A DNA stretch of 64,000 bases from Ruminiclostridium papyrosolvens DSM 2782 (GCF_029318685.1 NZ_CP119677.1:868001-932000), one strand, 5' to 3'; positions 46,616 to 55,246 are shown, numbered from the stretch's first letter. Notes: generated by a model from the letters alone, not told the origin. A program made the numbers and translations.

Positions 46616-47280
46616 AAAAGGATAAAAATATAGAAGTAGAAAAGAAATATGTAATTGATGCACAGAATGGTCCTCTATTTGATAAAGTACGGACTGAGTT
46701 TTCTGACTTTATGAAAAATTACAGTTCGAGTTCCGTAAAAGCAAAAGACAGTACAGATGATTATTACGATACAGACGGGGGAGACTTGTACAGGCAGAAT
46801 ATAATACTTAGAATGAGATCAGATAATAAAACAAAACGTATAACAATAAAAAAAGATATTCCTGAGGAAACCCTTTGCGGTAGCGACGGACAATTGACAA
46901 GATTTGAATACGAAAAAGAGATTGATTCTGAGGATATAGAAGATAATTGGGAATTAATAAAATTATACTGCACGGAGCTTACTCAAAAATTCCAGCCAAA
47001 GGATTTTCATAAAGTTATAAGGGTTGAAAAAACCCGTGAGAAAATACTGTGTTCACAAGACGAATTTTCAGTAGAAGTTGCTTTTGACAGTGTTAATTAT
47101 GTAAACATAAAAAATAATACATCAAAAAAAGAATACCAGATAGAACTTGAGTTGAAATCAGATTACTCGCATAGAGACAGATTAAAGACTGTGACGGATG
47201 AAATGGAAAAGAGGTATGAGTTCCTAAAGCCCAACTATGAATCAAAGTATATAAGGGCAGTGAATATGACTTGCATTTAA
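46612..47280 (+). CDS. CYTH-domain (triphosphate tunnel) protein
   Basis: Protein of 222 residues. It opens with the CYTH signature ExExK (EVEKKY), followed by alternating charged strands (LRMRSD, KRITIKKD, RVEKTREKIL, QIELELKSDY) that line the triphosphate tunnel. Known members hydrolyse inorganic triphosphate, thiamine triphosphate or nucleotides. The four-base ATGA overlap ties it to the acyltransferase gene. Its role in the cluster is unknown. Confidence 0.75.
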   Translation: MKKDKNIEVEKKYVIDAQNGPLFDKVRTEFSDFMKNYSSSSVKAKDSTDDYYDTDGGDLYRQNIILRMRSDNKTKRITIKKDIPEETLCGSDGQLTRFEYEKEIDSEDIEDNWELIKLYCTELTQKFQPKDFHKVIRVEKTREKILCSQDEFSVEVAFDSVNYVNIKNNTSKKEYQIELELKSDYSHRDRLKTVTDEMEKRYEFLKPNYESKYIRAVNMTCI

Positions 47281-47486
47281 AAAAGATCTATTGTAAAGGG
47301 AATTTGTTCACCGAACAATTCGTTGAAGGTTTTAATGGCTTTATTGTCCACACTAAGCATAAGGGCTTCATTTGTTGACATTATCACTTCGGCATAACCA
47401 ATGAAAATATCATTTTTTGTTAATGCAATTATGCTTCCTTCTTCCATGTTTGCATTTGGGGGAATTTTAAGTATCATGCTTTTCAC
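47277..47486 (-). CDS. Small hypothetical protein
   Basis: Not recognised. The 69-residue product reads as mixed alpha/beta with no membrane segment. It starts at GTG 47486 (or ATG 47477) near GGAGCG. It converges with the CYTH gene with a four-base overlap. Codon use looks like coding sequence, but support is limited. Confidence 0.45.
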   Translation of the reverse strand: MKSMILKIPPNANMEEGSIIALTKNDIFIGYAEVIMSTNEALMLSVDNKAIKTFNELFGEQIPFTIDLF

Positions 47487-47558
47487 CGCTCCGGTACCAT
47501 CTAATATAATATATTTTAATTTTTCTCAAATTATGTAAAAAATATACCCATTATATGC

Positions 47559-47598
47559 AAAAAGGAACTTGGAGTCCCCTTACTCCAAGTTCCTTTTT
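47559..47598. terminator. Long bidirectional hairpin terminator
   Basis: AAAAAGGAACTTGGAGT at 47559-47575 pairs exactly with ACTCCAAGTTCCTTTTT at 47582-47598. It probably ends the cluster transcript, 280 bases after the CYTH gene. The rest of 47487-47782 is AT-rich without genes. Confidence 0.85.
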
Positions 47599-47797
47599 GT
47601 TTGTGTGTGATATAATATTATCCTTGAATTAATGTTAACATATATGTAATTATTTGTAAATGCATTTTATTATTAATTTTGATAATTTATTTTAAAATAA
47701 GACTAATTCCCCCTTATTAAACCCCTAAATTAAGACGATATAAATATAGTGGGAAAAATTAGTTTACAAAAAAATATGAGTTTTGGAAAGGTTTTAT

Positions 47798-49630
47798 ATG
47801 TACGAGGATAATGCTAAGTTTAATGTGGCTTCTTCAATAGAGCAAAGTATTGAACTCCTGATGAATTTAAACGAAGAGTACGCAAACCTTACTTCAAAGG
47901 TCAAAAATCTTGAAAACAGACTTGCTGCGGTATCAGTATTGATAGATATTAATGAGTATATGGGTAACATCCTTCAATTTCAGGATCTTGTAAGCTATCT
48001 CAAAGATGTTATTGCAGGAGTGCTTGGTCTGGATTGCAAGATTTTAACTCCTGATGATATTACAAAGATGAATATAGACAGTTCATATCTGCCCGGTACT
48101 GATTTGTATATACAGGATTTGGAGGCTTAGGATAAGGTACTCTTTGGATATGATTCAGGTTCTATTGGGGTACTGAGTATTTCAAAACGTGATTTATACG
48201 GGTATCTCGTTATTCATCATGAATTGGCTGATATGATTGATGAAGAAAAAAAGGTATTGCTTCAGTTGATTAAAAGTCAGATATGTATATACTTTGAAAA
48301 TGCAATCCTATTTTCAAAGCTCAGGGATTCAGCGGAGCATGATGGATTGACAGGTCTTTATAACAGACTGTATCTTTCTCAGTTGCTGGATAACTGGGAA
48401 GATAAGATGATAGACATAAATGGCGCGATTATACTTGATTTGGATAATTTTAAGAATATTAATGACAATTACGGACATCTGGCAGGGGATAATGTTATTA
48501 GGATGTTGGTGGGTGTCATTAAAAATGCTATAAAAAACCTCCCTGTTTATGCCATACGTTATGGGGGAGAGGAATTTCTTTTACTTACCAGAGGAATTGA
48601 TTCCAAGAATATTGTGGAAATAGCTGAAACAATTCGCAAAGAGTTTAATGCCTTGAAATATGAGAAAAGCAGTCTCAGTGTGAGTCTGGGGGTATCAATT
48701 TTGGGTGAGTCCTGTGGGGTAGTAGACTATTTGGAGCTTATAAGAAGTGCTGATGAAGCACTGTATACAGCAAAGAGAATCGGCAAAAACGTGGTGGTTA
48801 CCTCCGATGAAGACCTACAGCTATTTGACTCCGTATCCTTCAACATTGCAAAGAACCTGTCAAGATACAACAGATTCAATGTTATAGGAGAAATCTACAG
48901 GGTTAATTTTAAATCACCACATTTATTATCTATAGAAGAATACAACAAGCTGAAATATTGTATTACATCTTGTTTCAGAGAATATGACGGAATATACGGG
49001 TCTGTTTCATTATCATTTGTAGTTTTAACAGACAATCAGATACCTCAGGAGCTTATAGAGAATAAAATTAATAAGGCTCTGGTAAGCAATGAGCTTGATT
49101 ATATTAGCTTTGAGGTATACTCAAATACTGATGCCTACAGAGAGGTTATGCTCCACAGTGAGAGAGTTGCTTCCATCAGCATTGCCCTTGCAGAGGCTTA
49201 TGGCCTTCCGGCAGAGGAAGGTGAAAAGGTTAAGCTTGCAGCTGCGAACCATGATATAGGAAAACTTTATATTAATCCAAAGATTCTCAATAAACCCGGA
49301 AGGCTTACGCCTGAGGAATATGAGAAAATCAAAATGCACGCCTTTTATAGCTATCAGTATGCTAAAAGCCGTGAAAACCTTAAATTTGTTGCGGATTATA
49401 TATTTTATCATCATGAATATGTTGATGGGTCAGGATATTTTAAGAAAAAAGATATTCCGCTCCATTCTCAAATAATAGTACTGGCAGATATTTTTGATGC
49501 CTTATGCGAAAACAGATGCTATCGGGCTGCTTTTAGCAGAGATGAAGCTATCAGAATAATGGAGGGTGAAAAGCACAAATTTAACCCGGAACTGTTTGAA
49601 TTAATGAAAAAAATTGCAGATTATATTTAA
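47798..49630 (+). pseudogene. GGDEF/HD-GYP protein interrupted by one in-frame TAG
   Basis: A single frame of 611 codons broken only by TAG at 48128-48130 (codon 111). Before it: coiled coil and the first part of a GAF-like domain. After it, in the same frame: the rest of that domain (FGYDSGSIGVLSISKRD), a GGDEF domain with RYGGEEF near codon 260, and a C-terminal HD-GYP domain with NHDIGKLYI, HHEYVDGSGYF (GYP altered to GYF) and DIFDALCENRCYR. Predicted to make and degrade cyclic di-GMP. The downstream part has no ribosome site, so translation past TAG would need suppression or internal initiation. ATG 47798 follows GGAAAGG. Confidence 0.7.
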
Positions 49631-49707
49631 ATAGTAAATACTGTAAAATGAGTTTAGGAAATGATATAATTGATGCATTAACTACAGTCGTCAAGGAGGA
49701 TAAATGG

Positions 49708-50832
49708 ATGCAGTACCGCGAATTAGGTAATACCGGGATAAAGATATCAGCTTTGGGATTTGGTGCAATGAGATTACCGCAAACGAATGTAGGCGGTAAA
49801 ATGGTTTTTGATACCGAAGAGAGTATTAGAATGATACATAAGTCTTTCGAGTTGGGTGTGAACTATATAGACACAGCCCCTTACTATTGTGAAAAACAGA
49901 GTGAGGAGATTGTGGGAAAAGCCATAAAAGGCTGGAGAGACAAAGTTTATCTTTCAACCAAAAACCCCATTGAAGACGATTCCGGTGACCATTATAGAGA
50001 AAGACTTGAAAATTCGTTAAAGAAACTTGATACTGACTACATAGACTTTTATCACATGTGGGGAATAGACCTTGAGAGCTATGAGAAGAAAATAAATGTA
50101 AAAAACGGCCCACTATCAGCTGCATTAAAAGCGAAAGAAGAGGGTTTGATAAAGCACTTATCCTTTTCTTTTCATGACAAGGCTGAAAATATGATAAAGC
50201 TAATTGATACCGGATACTTTGAGACAGTGCTATGCCAGTATAATATGCTGGACAGAAGCAATGAAGCCGGCATAGCTCATGCCCGTGAAAAAGGTCTTGG
50301 AGTCATGATTATGGGCCCAATTGGGGGAGGAAGACTGGGAGCACCTTCTGAAATAATCAAAAAATTAATACCCGGTGGAGCAAAAAGCAGTGCCGAGCTT
50401 GCTATGAGATTCGTAGTTTCTAATCCAAATGTAACATGTGCATTGTCGGGGATGAGCAGCATGGCTATGGTTGAGGAAAATGTACGGGTTGTGTCAAAGG
50501 AGGAACAGCTTACAGATGCCGAAATCTTTGCAATTAACGAGGCAATGGAGCAAAATAAAAAACTGTCTGACTTGTACTGTACGGGATGCAATTACTGTAT
50601 GCCATGTCCAAAGGAAGTTAATATTCCTAAAATATTTGAATATATGAATTATCATCGTGTTTATAAATTGACTGATTATGCAAAGGCAGAATATAAAAGT
50701 ATCGGGACAAATGAATGGGTTAAAGGGAACAGAGCTGACGCGTGCGTAGATTGCGGTATTTGTGAGCAAAAATGTCCTCAGAAAATACAAATACGCAAGC
50801 AGCTAAAAGAGTCACATAAAGCACTGGCTTAG
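49708..50832 (+). CDS. Aldo-keto reductase with ferredoxin-like domain
   Basis: Protein of 374 residues (COG1453-like). N-terminal aldo-keto reductase barrel (YRELGNTGIKISALGFGAMRLP, DTAPYY with catalytic Tyr, later SGMSSM). The C-terminal 90 residues carry two iron-sulfur sets: CTGCNYCMPCP and CVDCGICEQKCP, each typical of [4Fe-4S] ligation. Presumed ferredoxin-linked oxidoreductase; substrate unknown. ATG at 49708 has AAGGAGG eight bases upstream; an in-frame ATG at 49648 has none. Confidence 0.85.
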   Translation: MQYRELGNTGIKISALGFGAMRLPQTNVGGKMVFDTEESIRMIHKSFELGVNYIDTAPYYCEKQSEEIVGKAIKGWRDKVYLSTKNPIEDDSGDHYRERLENSLKKLDTDYIDFYHMWGIDLESYEKKINVKNGPLSAALKAKEEGLIKHLSFSFHDKAENMIKLIDTGYFETVLCQYNMLDRSNEAGIAHAREKGLGVMIMGPIGGGRLGAPSEIIKKLIPGGAKSSAELAMRFVVSNPNVTCALSGMSSMAMVEENVRVVSKEEQLTDAEIFAINEAMEQNKKLSDLYCTGCNYCMPCPKEVNIPKIFEYMNYHRVYKLTDYAKAEYKSIGTNEWVKGNRADACVDCGICEQKCPQKIQIRKQLKESHKALA

Positions 50833-50847
50833 AAATATAAGTATTAC

Positions 50848-52389
50848 TCAGGGTTGGCGGAGAAACTTTCGCTGACCCTTTTTCACAATCAGTCCAATTG
50901 AATTATATGATAATACTATTAAAATAGGGCATAACCCGAACAGATATCTTGATTTCACTTCCCAGAAAAAATAAAACCCCAGATAAAATAATATGGTATA
51001 AACCAAAAGCTCAGCTTTGAAATCCTTATACCTTATACAGTACCAAAGATAATATGCCACAAGGGCCAGAGTTATCCAGTTGCAGGTGTGTAAATACCAG
51101 TCAAGAGCCCCTCTGAATATAGCGTCATCAGGTTCAGCATATTTTATGAGGGGAGTATCATAAAGCTTGAAATTCTCAGGTTTTAGTGTTTGGCTTAAAC
51201 CGTAAAAATTAACATTGTAGGTGCCTTCTGTCCACGTCCAGAAGGTTTTTTTAGCATATCCTTTCAATGTGTTTTTTATGCCTAGGGTCTGATACTTATC
51301 AATTACATCGTGTATAAAATATCTTGAGGCTTTTTTGGGGTCGCACTTGTAGCGTGAAACAAATATAGTTGTATTACGTCCCCCGTCCCAATAGCCCAGC
51401 TTACTGTCAGAGGGGAAACCTATGTTAATCCACCTCCATACTGGATTTGCATGAGTACCAACAGGTTCGGCTATAATACCGCTTTTAAAACCTATAAAAC
51501 TGAATAATCTCAAAGGTAGTGAAAATACCAGTATTGCTAAAATAATTCCTGCAATGACTTTTTTTGAATTTAGTGTACTCCTTAAAAACTTGCTGTTTAG
51601 TGTCCAGTAAACCAAAACTGCCAGCAAAAACAACAGAGCAACACTTCTTGTAAAGTTTCCCAGCATAAGAAGTAATGCAGTGTATATCATGTATTTCGTG
51701 TGAGAAGTTTTTACAAATTTTACTGAGTTGAGAAGTCCTGCCGTACAAAGAGAAGTACTCATAGTATCGCCGTATGTAAGATTGTTCAAAATAATTGCCG
51801 GCAGAAAACATACAGCCATTAATAGTACACCACAGGAAGAATTTCTTTCATCGGGGAAAAGCTCTTTATACAGTTTGTAAGTCAGCCAGGCAGTCAAGGT
51901 TGAAAATATTACATTGCAAAACCTCAGAGTAAGTAGGTTATCTGGAAAAAGTAAATAAAGAAAAGAAAAAAGCAATGTAATACCTATGTTGTTGGGATAA
52001 TATCCAAGATAGTTACCTACTTCCAGAGAAGAAAACTTGCCATGGAGAAATTCCCTTGCAAAGCCTTCTACAATAGCAGCATCTTCATAGGCATTTACTG
52101 GAAACAATAAAATATATAAGACCTGTACAGTAAAGTAAATTGATAGGATGGTTAATATAGTTTTTTTCTCATTAAATTGAGTCAATATATGCCCTACACT
52201 AAAAAATATAAATAGAAGCAAAAATACAGGTATTGAAAGGACAATTAATATTAATGGCTTTTGAGGTAATATTATTGGAAGAGGATTTGACTTTGCCCTG
52301 AGAAGTAGAGTCAACAGCCACAGGAATGAAAAAAACAGCAACAAAAAGGTAAAGACAAGATATCTCATTTTGTCAGCTATCTTTTTCAA
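50848..52389 (-). CDS. PMT/ArnT-like membrane glycosyltransferase
   Basis: Integral membrane protein of 513 residues with about 11 hydrophobic segments. The large first extracellular loop contains EDAAIVEGFARE, the position where PMT-type (GT39/GT83) enzymes carry their catalytic acidic residues. A second large loop with a conserved-looking GYWDGGRNTT region lies between residues 320 and 410. Such enzymes transfer sugars from polyprenyl-phosphate donors to surface molecules. TTG start behind GGAGGG. No donor synthase is next to it. Confidence 0.65.
   Translation of the reverse strand: MKKIADKMRYLVFTFLLLFFSFLWLLTLLLRAKSNPLPIILPQKPLILIVLSIPVFLLLFIFFSVGHILTQFNEKKTILTILSIYFTVQVLYILLFPVNAYEDAAIVEGFAREFLHGKFSSLEVGNYLGYYPNNIGITLLFSFLYLLFPDNLLTLRFCNVIFSTLTAWLTYKLYKELFPDERNSSCGVLLMAVCFLPAIILNNLTYGDTMSTSLCTAGLLNSVKFVKTSHTKYMIYTALLLMLGNFTRSVALLFLLAVLVYWTLNSKFLRSTLNSKKVIAGIILAILVFSLPLRLFSFIGFKSGIIAEPVGTHANPVWRWINIGFPSDSKLGYWDGGRNTTIFVSRYKCDPKKASRYFIHDVIDKYQTLGIKNTLKGYAKKTFWTWTEGTYNVNFYGLSQTLKPENFKLYDTPLIKYAEPDDAIFRGALDWYLHTCNWITLALVAYYLWYCIRYKDFKAELLVYTILFYLGFYFFWEVKSRYLFGLCPILIVLSYNSIGLIVKKGQRKFLRQP
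50850..50884 (+). terminator. Terminator of the aldo-keto reductase gene
   Basis: AGGGTTGGCG at 50850-50859 pairs with CGCTGACCCT at 50870-50879 (two wobbles), then TTTT. It overlaps the end of the convergent gene. Confidence 0.65.
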
Positions 52390-52494
52390 GTTCTATCCCT
52401 CCAAGTGAATATATGTAAATGATTTTTCCTGCTGTTTTATTATGACCTGTAGAGCTTTTTAAATACGTGTTAAAATTTTGATATATTGAAATCA

Positions 52495-52524
52495 TTGACT
52501 TTGCTTACAGCATACTGCTACAAT
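52495..52524 (+). promoter_or_regulatory. Sigma-A type promoter upstream of the leader
   Basis: TTGACT at 52495-52500, 18 bases, TACAAT at 52519-52524. It would start a leader RNA of about 125 bases. Confidence 0.5.
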
Positions 52525-52540
52525 TACAATAAATTCATAA

Positions 52541-52636
52541 GGACAGTTCGTAACCATCCTGTCTGTAAACAAAACTACGGGCCTGCTATCGTAAGGATAG
52601 CTTATTTTGTTTACACATGGGCATATGCCCTTTTTT
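52541..52636 (+). promoter_or_regulatory. Structured leader RNA with built-in terminator
   Basis: Three stems: GACAG 52542-52546 with CTGTC 52559-52563; TGTAAACAAAA 52564-52574 with TTTTGTTTACA 52605-52615, enclosing GCTATC 52585-52590 with GATAGC 52596-52601; and GGGCATATGCCC 52619-52630 followed by six T. The terminator lies 20 bases before the gene start, so it may act as an attenuator or riboswitch. I do not recognise the class. Confidence 0.5.
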
Positions 52637-52655
52637 ATGTTTGGAGGATATTTGT

Positions 52656-53657
52656 ATGAGAAAAATTGGAATTACTACTACAGTTCCTGTAGAAATACTG
52701 CTTGCAGCTAACTGCAAGGTAATTGATTTGAATAATGTGTTTATATCCGGAGACAGCTATTCAGAGGATATCGAAAGAGCCGAAAGAGACGGCTTTCCCA
52801 AAAGCTCCTGTGCATGGATAAAAGGGATTTACGGAGCCTGCCTTCGCTGTGGCATAAGTGAAATTGTGGGAGTTCAGGAGGGGGACTGTTCCAACACGGG
52901 AGCACTGCTTGAGGTTCTAAAGACAAGGGGAATAAAAGTGTATCACTTCTCTTATCCTGCATCTCACAACGTTAGTGATATAACCATAGAAATGAATAAA
53001 TTTATGAAAGCTTTTAATGTCAGTCTAGAGCAGACGGAAGCCGTCAGAACGTCTTTAAGCACCATAAGAAAATACGCCAAAGCTATTGATGAGCTTACCT
53101 ACATAGACAATAAAGCCACAGGCTTTGAAAATCATATATCACAGGTAACTTTAAGCGATTTTGACGGCAACCCTCAAAAATGTGGACAATTGCTTGAAGC
53201 AAAAATAAGTGAAATATCAAAAAGGCAACCGAGAAAACAGTTGTTGAGACTTGGTTATATAGGTGTACCGCCAATGATTTGTGATGTATTTGAGTATGCC
53301 GAAAGGTTTAATGCCTGTTTTGTATATAATGAAGTGCAAAGAGAATTTTCCTTTCCAAGGGCAGCACAAGCCAAAGATATATATGAGCAGTATTATGATT
53401 ATACATATCCCTATGATTTGAACTTCAGACTTTTGGAAATAAAAAAACAGATAAGACAAAGAAGGCTTGACGGTATTATTCATTATACTCAGTCCTTCTG
53501 TCACAGAGCCATACAGGATATAGTAATAAAACAGGAGCTTGATATTCCTGTATTCACAATAGAGGGAGACAAGTCCAATTGTCTGGATTCCCGGACAAAA
53601 CTGAGACTTGAAGCTTTTCTGGATATGCTTGTAGATTTAAGGGGGCTAAAGCAATGA
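52656..53657 (+). CDS. HgdB-like / double-cubane cluster protein
   Basis: Protein of 333 residues from the 2-hydroxyacyl-CoA dehydratase/benzoyl-CoA reductase D-component family. Cys residues in SSCAWIKGIYGACLRCG (about 48-64) and VQEGDCSNTGALL (near 78) fit ligation of an iron-sulfur cluster. As there is no second dehydratase subunit or CoA transferase, it resembles the standalone double-cubane cluster proteins that reduce small substrates with ATP-driven electrons. The partner activase follows with an ATGA overlap. ATG 52656 follows GGAGG. Confidence 0.7.
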   Translation: MRKIGITTTVPVEILLAANCKVIDLNNVFISGDSYSEDIERAERDGFPKSSCAWIKGIYGACLRCGISEIVGVQEGDCSNTGALLEVLKTRGIKVYHFSYPASHNVSDITIEMNKFMKAFNVSLEQTEAVRTSLSTIRKYAKAIDELTYIDNKATGFENHISQVTLSDFDGNPQKCGQLLEAKISEISKRQPRKQLLRLGYIGVPPMICDVFEYAERFNACFVYNEVQREFSFPRAAQAKDIYEQYYDYTYPYDLNFRLLEIKKQIRQRRLDGIIHYTQSFCHRAIQDIVIKQELDIPVFTIEGDKSNCLDSRTKLRLEAFLDMLVDLRGLKQ

Positions 53658-54412
53658 AAATACTTGGAATTGACTTGGGCAGCAGGGAAGTAAAAATAGT
53701 TCTCATGGATAAAAATTCAATTATACATAAACAAAAAATAAGTACAATGACTTTTTATAAAAACTACTGTCTATATAAGAATGGAAAACTTGAGGTAGAC
53801 ATAAAAAACCTTGGATTTAGTGAAGACGTGGTTGCAGTATCAACGGGTTATGGAAGAAATAACACGGACATAAGTAAGTTCAGACAAATAACGGAAATAA
53901 AGGCTCATGTGTACGGAGCAATTTATCAGACAGACTTGAAGGAATTTATCCTGTTGGATGTAGGCGGACAGGATGTGAAGGTGATAAAGGTTGAAAAAGG
54001 TCTTATAACTGATTTGGAGATGAATGACAAGTGTGCTGCCTCCTGTGGAAGATATCTTGAAAATATGTCCATGGTTCTGGAAATTCCGCTTGAAAAATTG
54101 ACAGAATACTTTGAAGCGCCTGTGGAACTGAACTCTACTTGTTCTGTTTTTTCAGAATCGGAACTAATCGGTAAAATAGCCGAAGGGGTTTCAATGGAGA
54201 GATTATGCGCCGGGGTAAATTATTCGCTTTACAGAAAACTTAGACCCTTACTTTTTAAATTTAAAGGAAAAAGGCTGGTAATGTCGGGAGGTGTGGCAAA
54301 AAGCAAATCACTTGCTTACTACCTTACAAAGGATTTTGATGAAGTAATAATGCTTAAAGAACCGCAGTTTAACGGTGCAATCGGATGTTGCAGTTATGGT
54401 TCGCTTTTTTGA
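53654..54412 (+). CDS. ATP-dependent activase (HgdC/BadF-like)
   Basis: Protein of 252 residues of the acetate/sugar kinase-Hsc70 fold. N-terminal phosphate loop GIDLGSREVKI, second loop LDVGGQDVKV near residue 102, cluster Cys in KCAASCGRY (about 124-131) and NSTCSVFSESE near 160, third loop SGGVAKS near 212. Homodimeric activases bind one [4Fe-4S] and push electrons into the partner with ATP hydrolysis. Coupled to the preceding gene. Confidence 0.85.
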   Translation: MKILGIDLGSREVKIVLMDKNSIIHKQKISTMTFYKNYCLYKNGKLEVDIKNLGFSEDVVAVSTGYGRNNTDISKFRQITEIKAHVYGAIYQTDLKEFILLDVGGQDVKVIKVEKGLITDLEMNDKCAASCGRYLENMSMVLEIPLEKLTEYFEAPVELNSTCSVFSESELIGKIAEGVSMERLCAGVNYSLYRKLRPLLFKFKGKRLVMSGGVAKSKSLAYYLTKDFDEVIMLKEPQFNGAIGCCSYGSLF

Positions 54413-54517
54413 TTTTTTTACCTTTTTACAAAAAAAATTTTTGGACACAATATAAAAGAATGAATCTATTTTAATTAGTTCTCTTACCACGGCACAGCAA
54501 GCAGGGAGGGATTTATT

Positions 54518-54865
54518 ATTAAAATTATAGGTAGATTTTTGGAGCCGGGTCAGGTAGGCGGTGTAGTTGATTCTCTTAAAAACAGCGGAATCAACAGGCA
54601 TGATATGATAATCAGCAGTTTCGATGAAGCCAAGTTTAAGAGCATGAATGCTGATGCAATAGATAATCATATAAGTGCCACTGTGAAAACAGAGCAGGAT
54701 GACCCAGGAAGGTTAAAGTCTTTTTTAGAAAGTTTAAATGAATTGAATCATGACAGCGGGATTGTAGTGTTTGTAAAAGCTGCAAGGCACAAAGCTCAGG
54801 AAGTAAAGTCGGTAATGGAACAATCAGGAGCAATAGAAATTAAGATTGATGATGACAAAGACTAA
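54518..54865 (+). CDS. Small protein with probable ATT start
   Basis: Not assigned to a family. From ATT 54518 the product has 115 residues beginning (M)KIIGRFLEPGQVGGVV; the first ordinary start in frame is TTG 54539, which lacks a ribosome site and would lose the first strand. GGGAGGG at 54504-54510 lies seven bases before the ATT. The pattern of alternating strands and helices (GIVVFVKAARHKAQEV) suggests a general-stress-17M-like fold. It sits 33 bases before tlp and may be co-expressed during sporulation. Confidence 0.5.
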   Translation: MKIIGRFLEPGQVGGVVDSLKNSGINRHDMIISSFDEAKFKSMNADAIDNHISATVKTEQDDPGRLKSFLESLNELNHDSGIVVFVKAARHKAQEVKSVMEQSGAIEIKIDDDKD

Positions 54866-54898
54866 AAATATTGTTAATCAAAAGGGAGGATATTTTAT

Positions 54899-55129
54899 AT
54901 GAATAAGCCTAAACCGGATGACAGAAGCGATAATGTAAAGAGAATACAAGCAAACATCAATTATACAATTAAGAATATTGAATTAGCTGATGAACTTATT
55001 GAAAAAACTGATGACAGTAAAATGGCAAAAACCCTTGAAGAGAAAAATGACAGAAGACGTGACGCACTTGAAGGCTTCAGGGCAGAAATAAGAGATGAAG
55101 CCCTAGACCAGAAGCGCAGGGGTAAATAA
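54899..55129 (+). CDS. tlp: Small acid-soluble spore protein Tlp
   Basis: Protein of 76 residues with the Tlp pattern: KPDDRSDNVKRIQ at the start, NTI-type INYTIKNIELADELI, KNDRRRDALEGFRAEIRDEA at the end. A forespore protein of unknown detailed role. RBS GGGAGGA. The stop lies two bases before the hairpin that begins the IS element region. Confidence 0.85.
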   Translation: MNKPKPDDRSDNVKRIQANINYTIKNIELADELIEKTDDSKMAKTLEEKNDRRRDALEGFRAEIRDEALDQKRRGK

Positions 55130-55130
55130 A

Positions 55131-55187
55131 AAAGGGGCTGTTGCACAATGAATAAATTTTATTCGCTGTGCAGCAGTCCCCTTTTTG
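55131..55187 (+). terminator. Long hairpin after tlp, at the IS left end
   Basis: GGGGCTGTTGCACA at 55134-55147 pairs with TGTGCAGCAGTCCCC at about 55168-55182, with an inner GAATAAA/TTTATTC stem, followed by TTTTTG. It can end tlp transcription and also shields the transposase from outside transcription. Confidence 0.65.
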
Positions 55188-55204
55188 TACCTAAAATAGT
55201 AAAA

Positions 55205-55226
55205 TGCGGGTCCCGTAGGGCCCGCA
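55205..55226 (+). repeat. Short GC-rich hairpin in the IS leader
   Basis: GCGGGTCCC / GGGCCCGC near-palindrome between the left end and the transposase start; unusually GC-rich for this genome. Confidence 0.5.
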
Positions 55227-55246
55227 AGTGTTGTATAATTTAATTT

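Noticed and set aside
28248-47280. Closthioamide-type polythioamide cluster
   Set aside because: The carrier-protein logic is reminiscent, but I see no chorismate lyase and no alpha-hydrolase-like thioamide-forming gene, so I did not assign it. I am working from memory of that pathway.
47277-47782. Additional cluster gene on the minus strand
   Set aside because: The 69-residue frame is convergent, not co-directional, and shows no family resemblance to the cluster enzymes. It is listed as hypothetical only.
48128-48130. TAG as pyrrolysine or another recoded residue
   Set aside because: No pyrrolysine genes or recoding element are visible, and the stop falls in an ordinary GAF-like region with no methylamine methyltransferase. 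A nonsense mutation is simpler.
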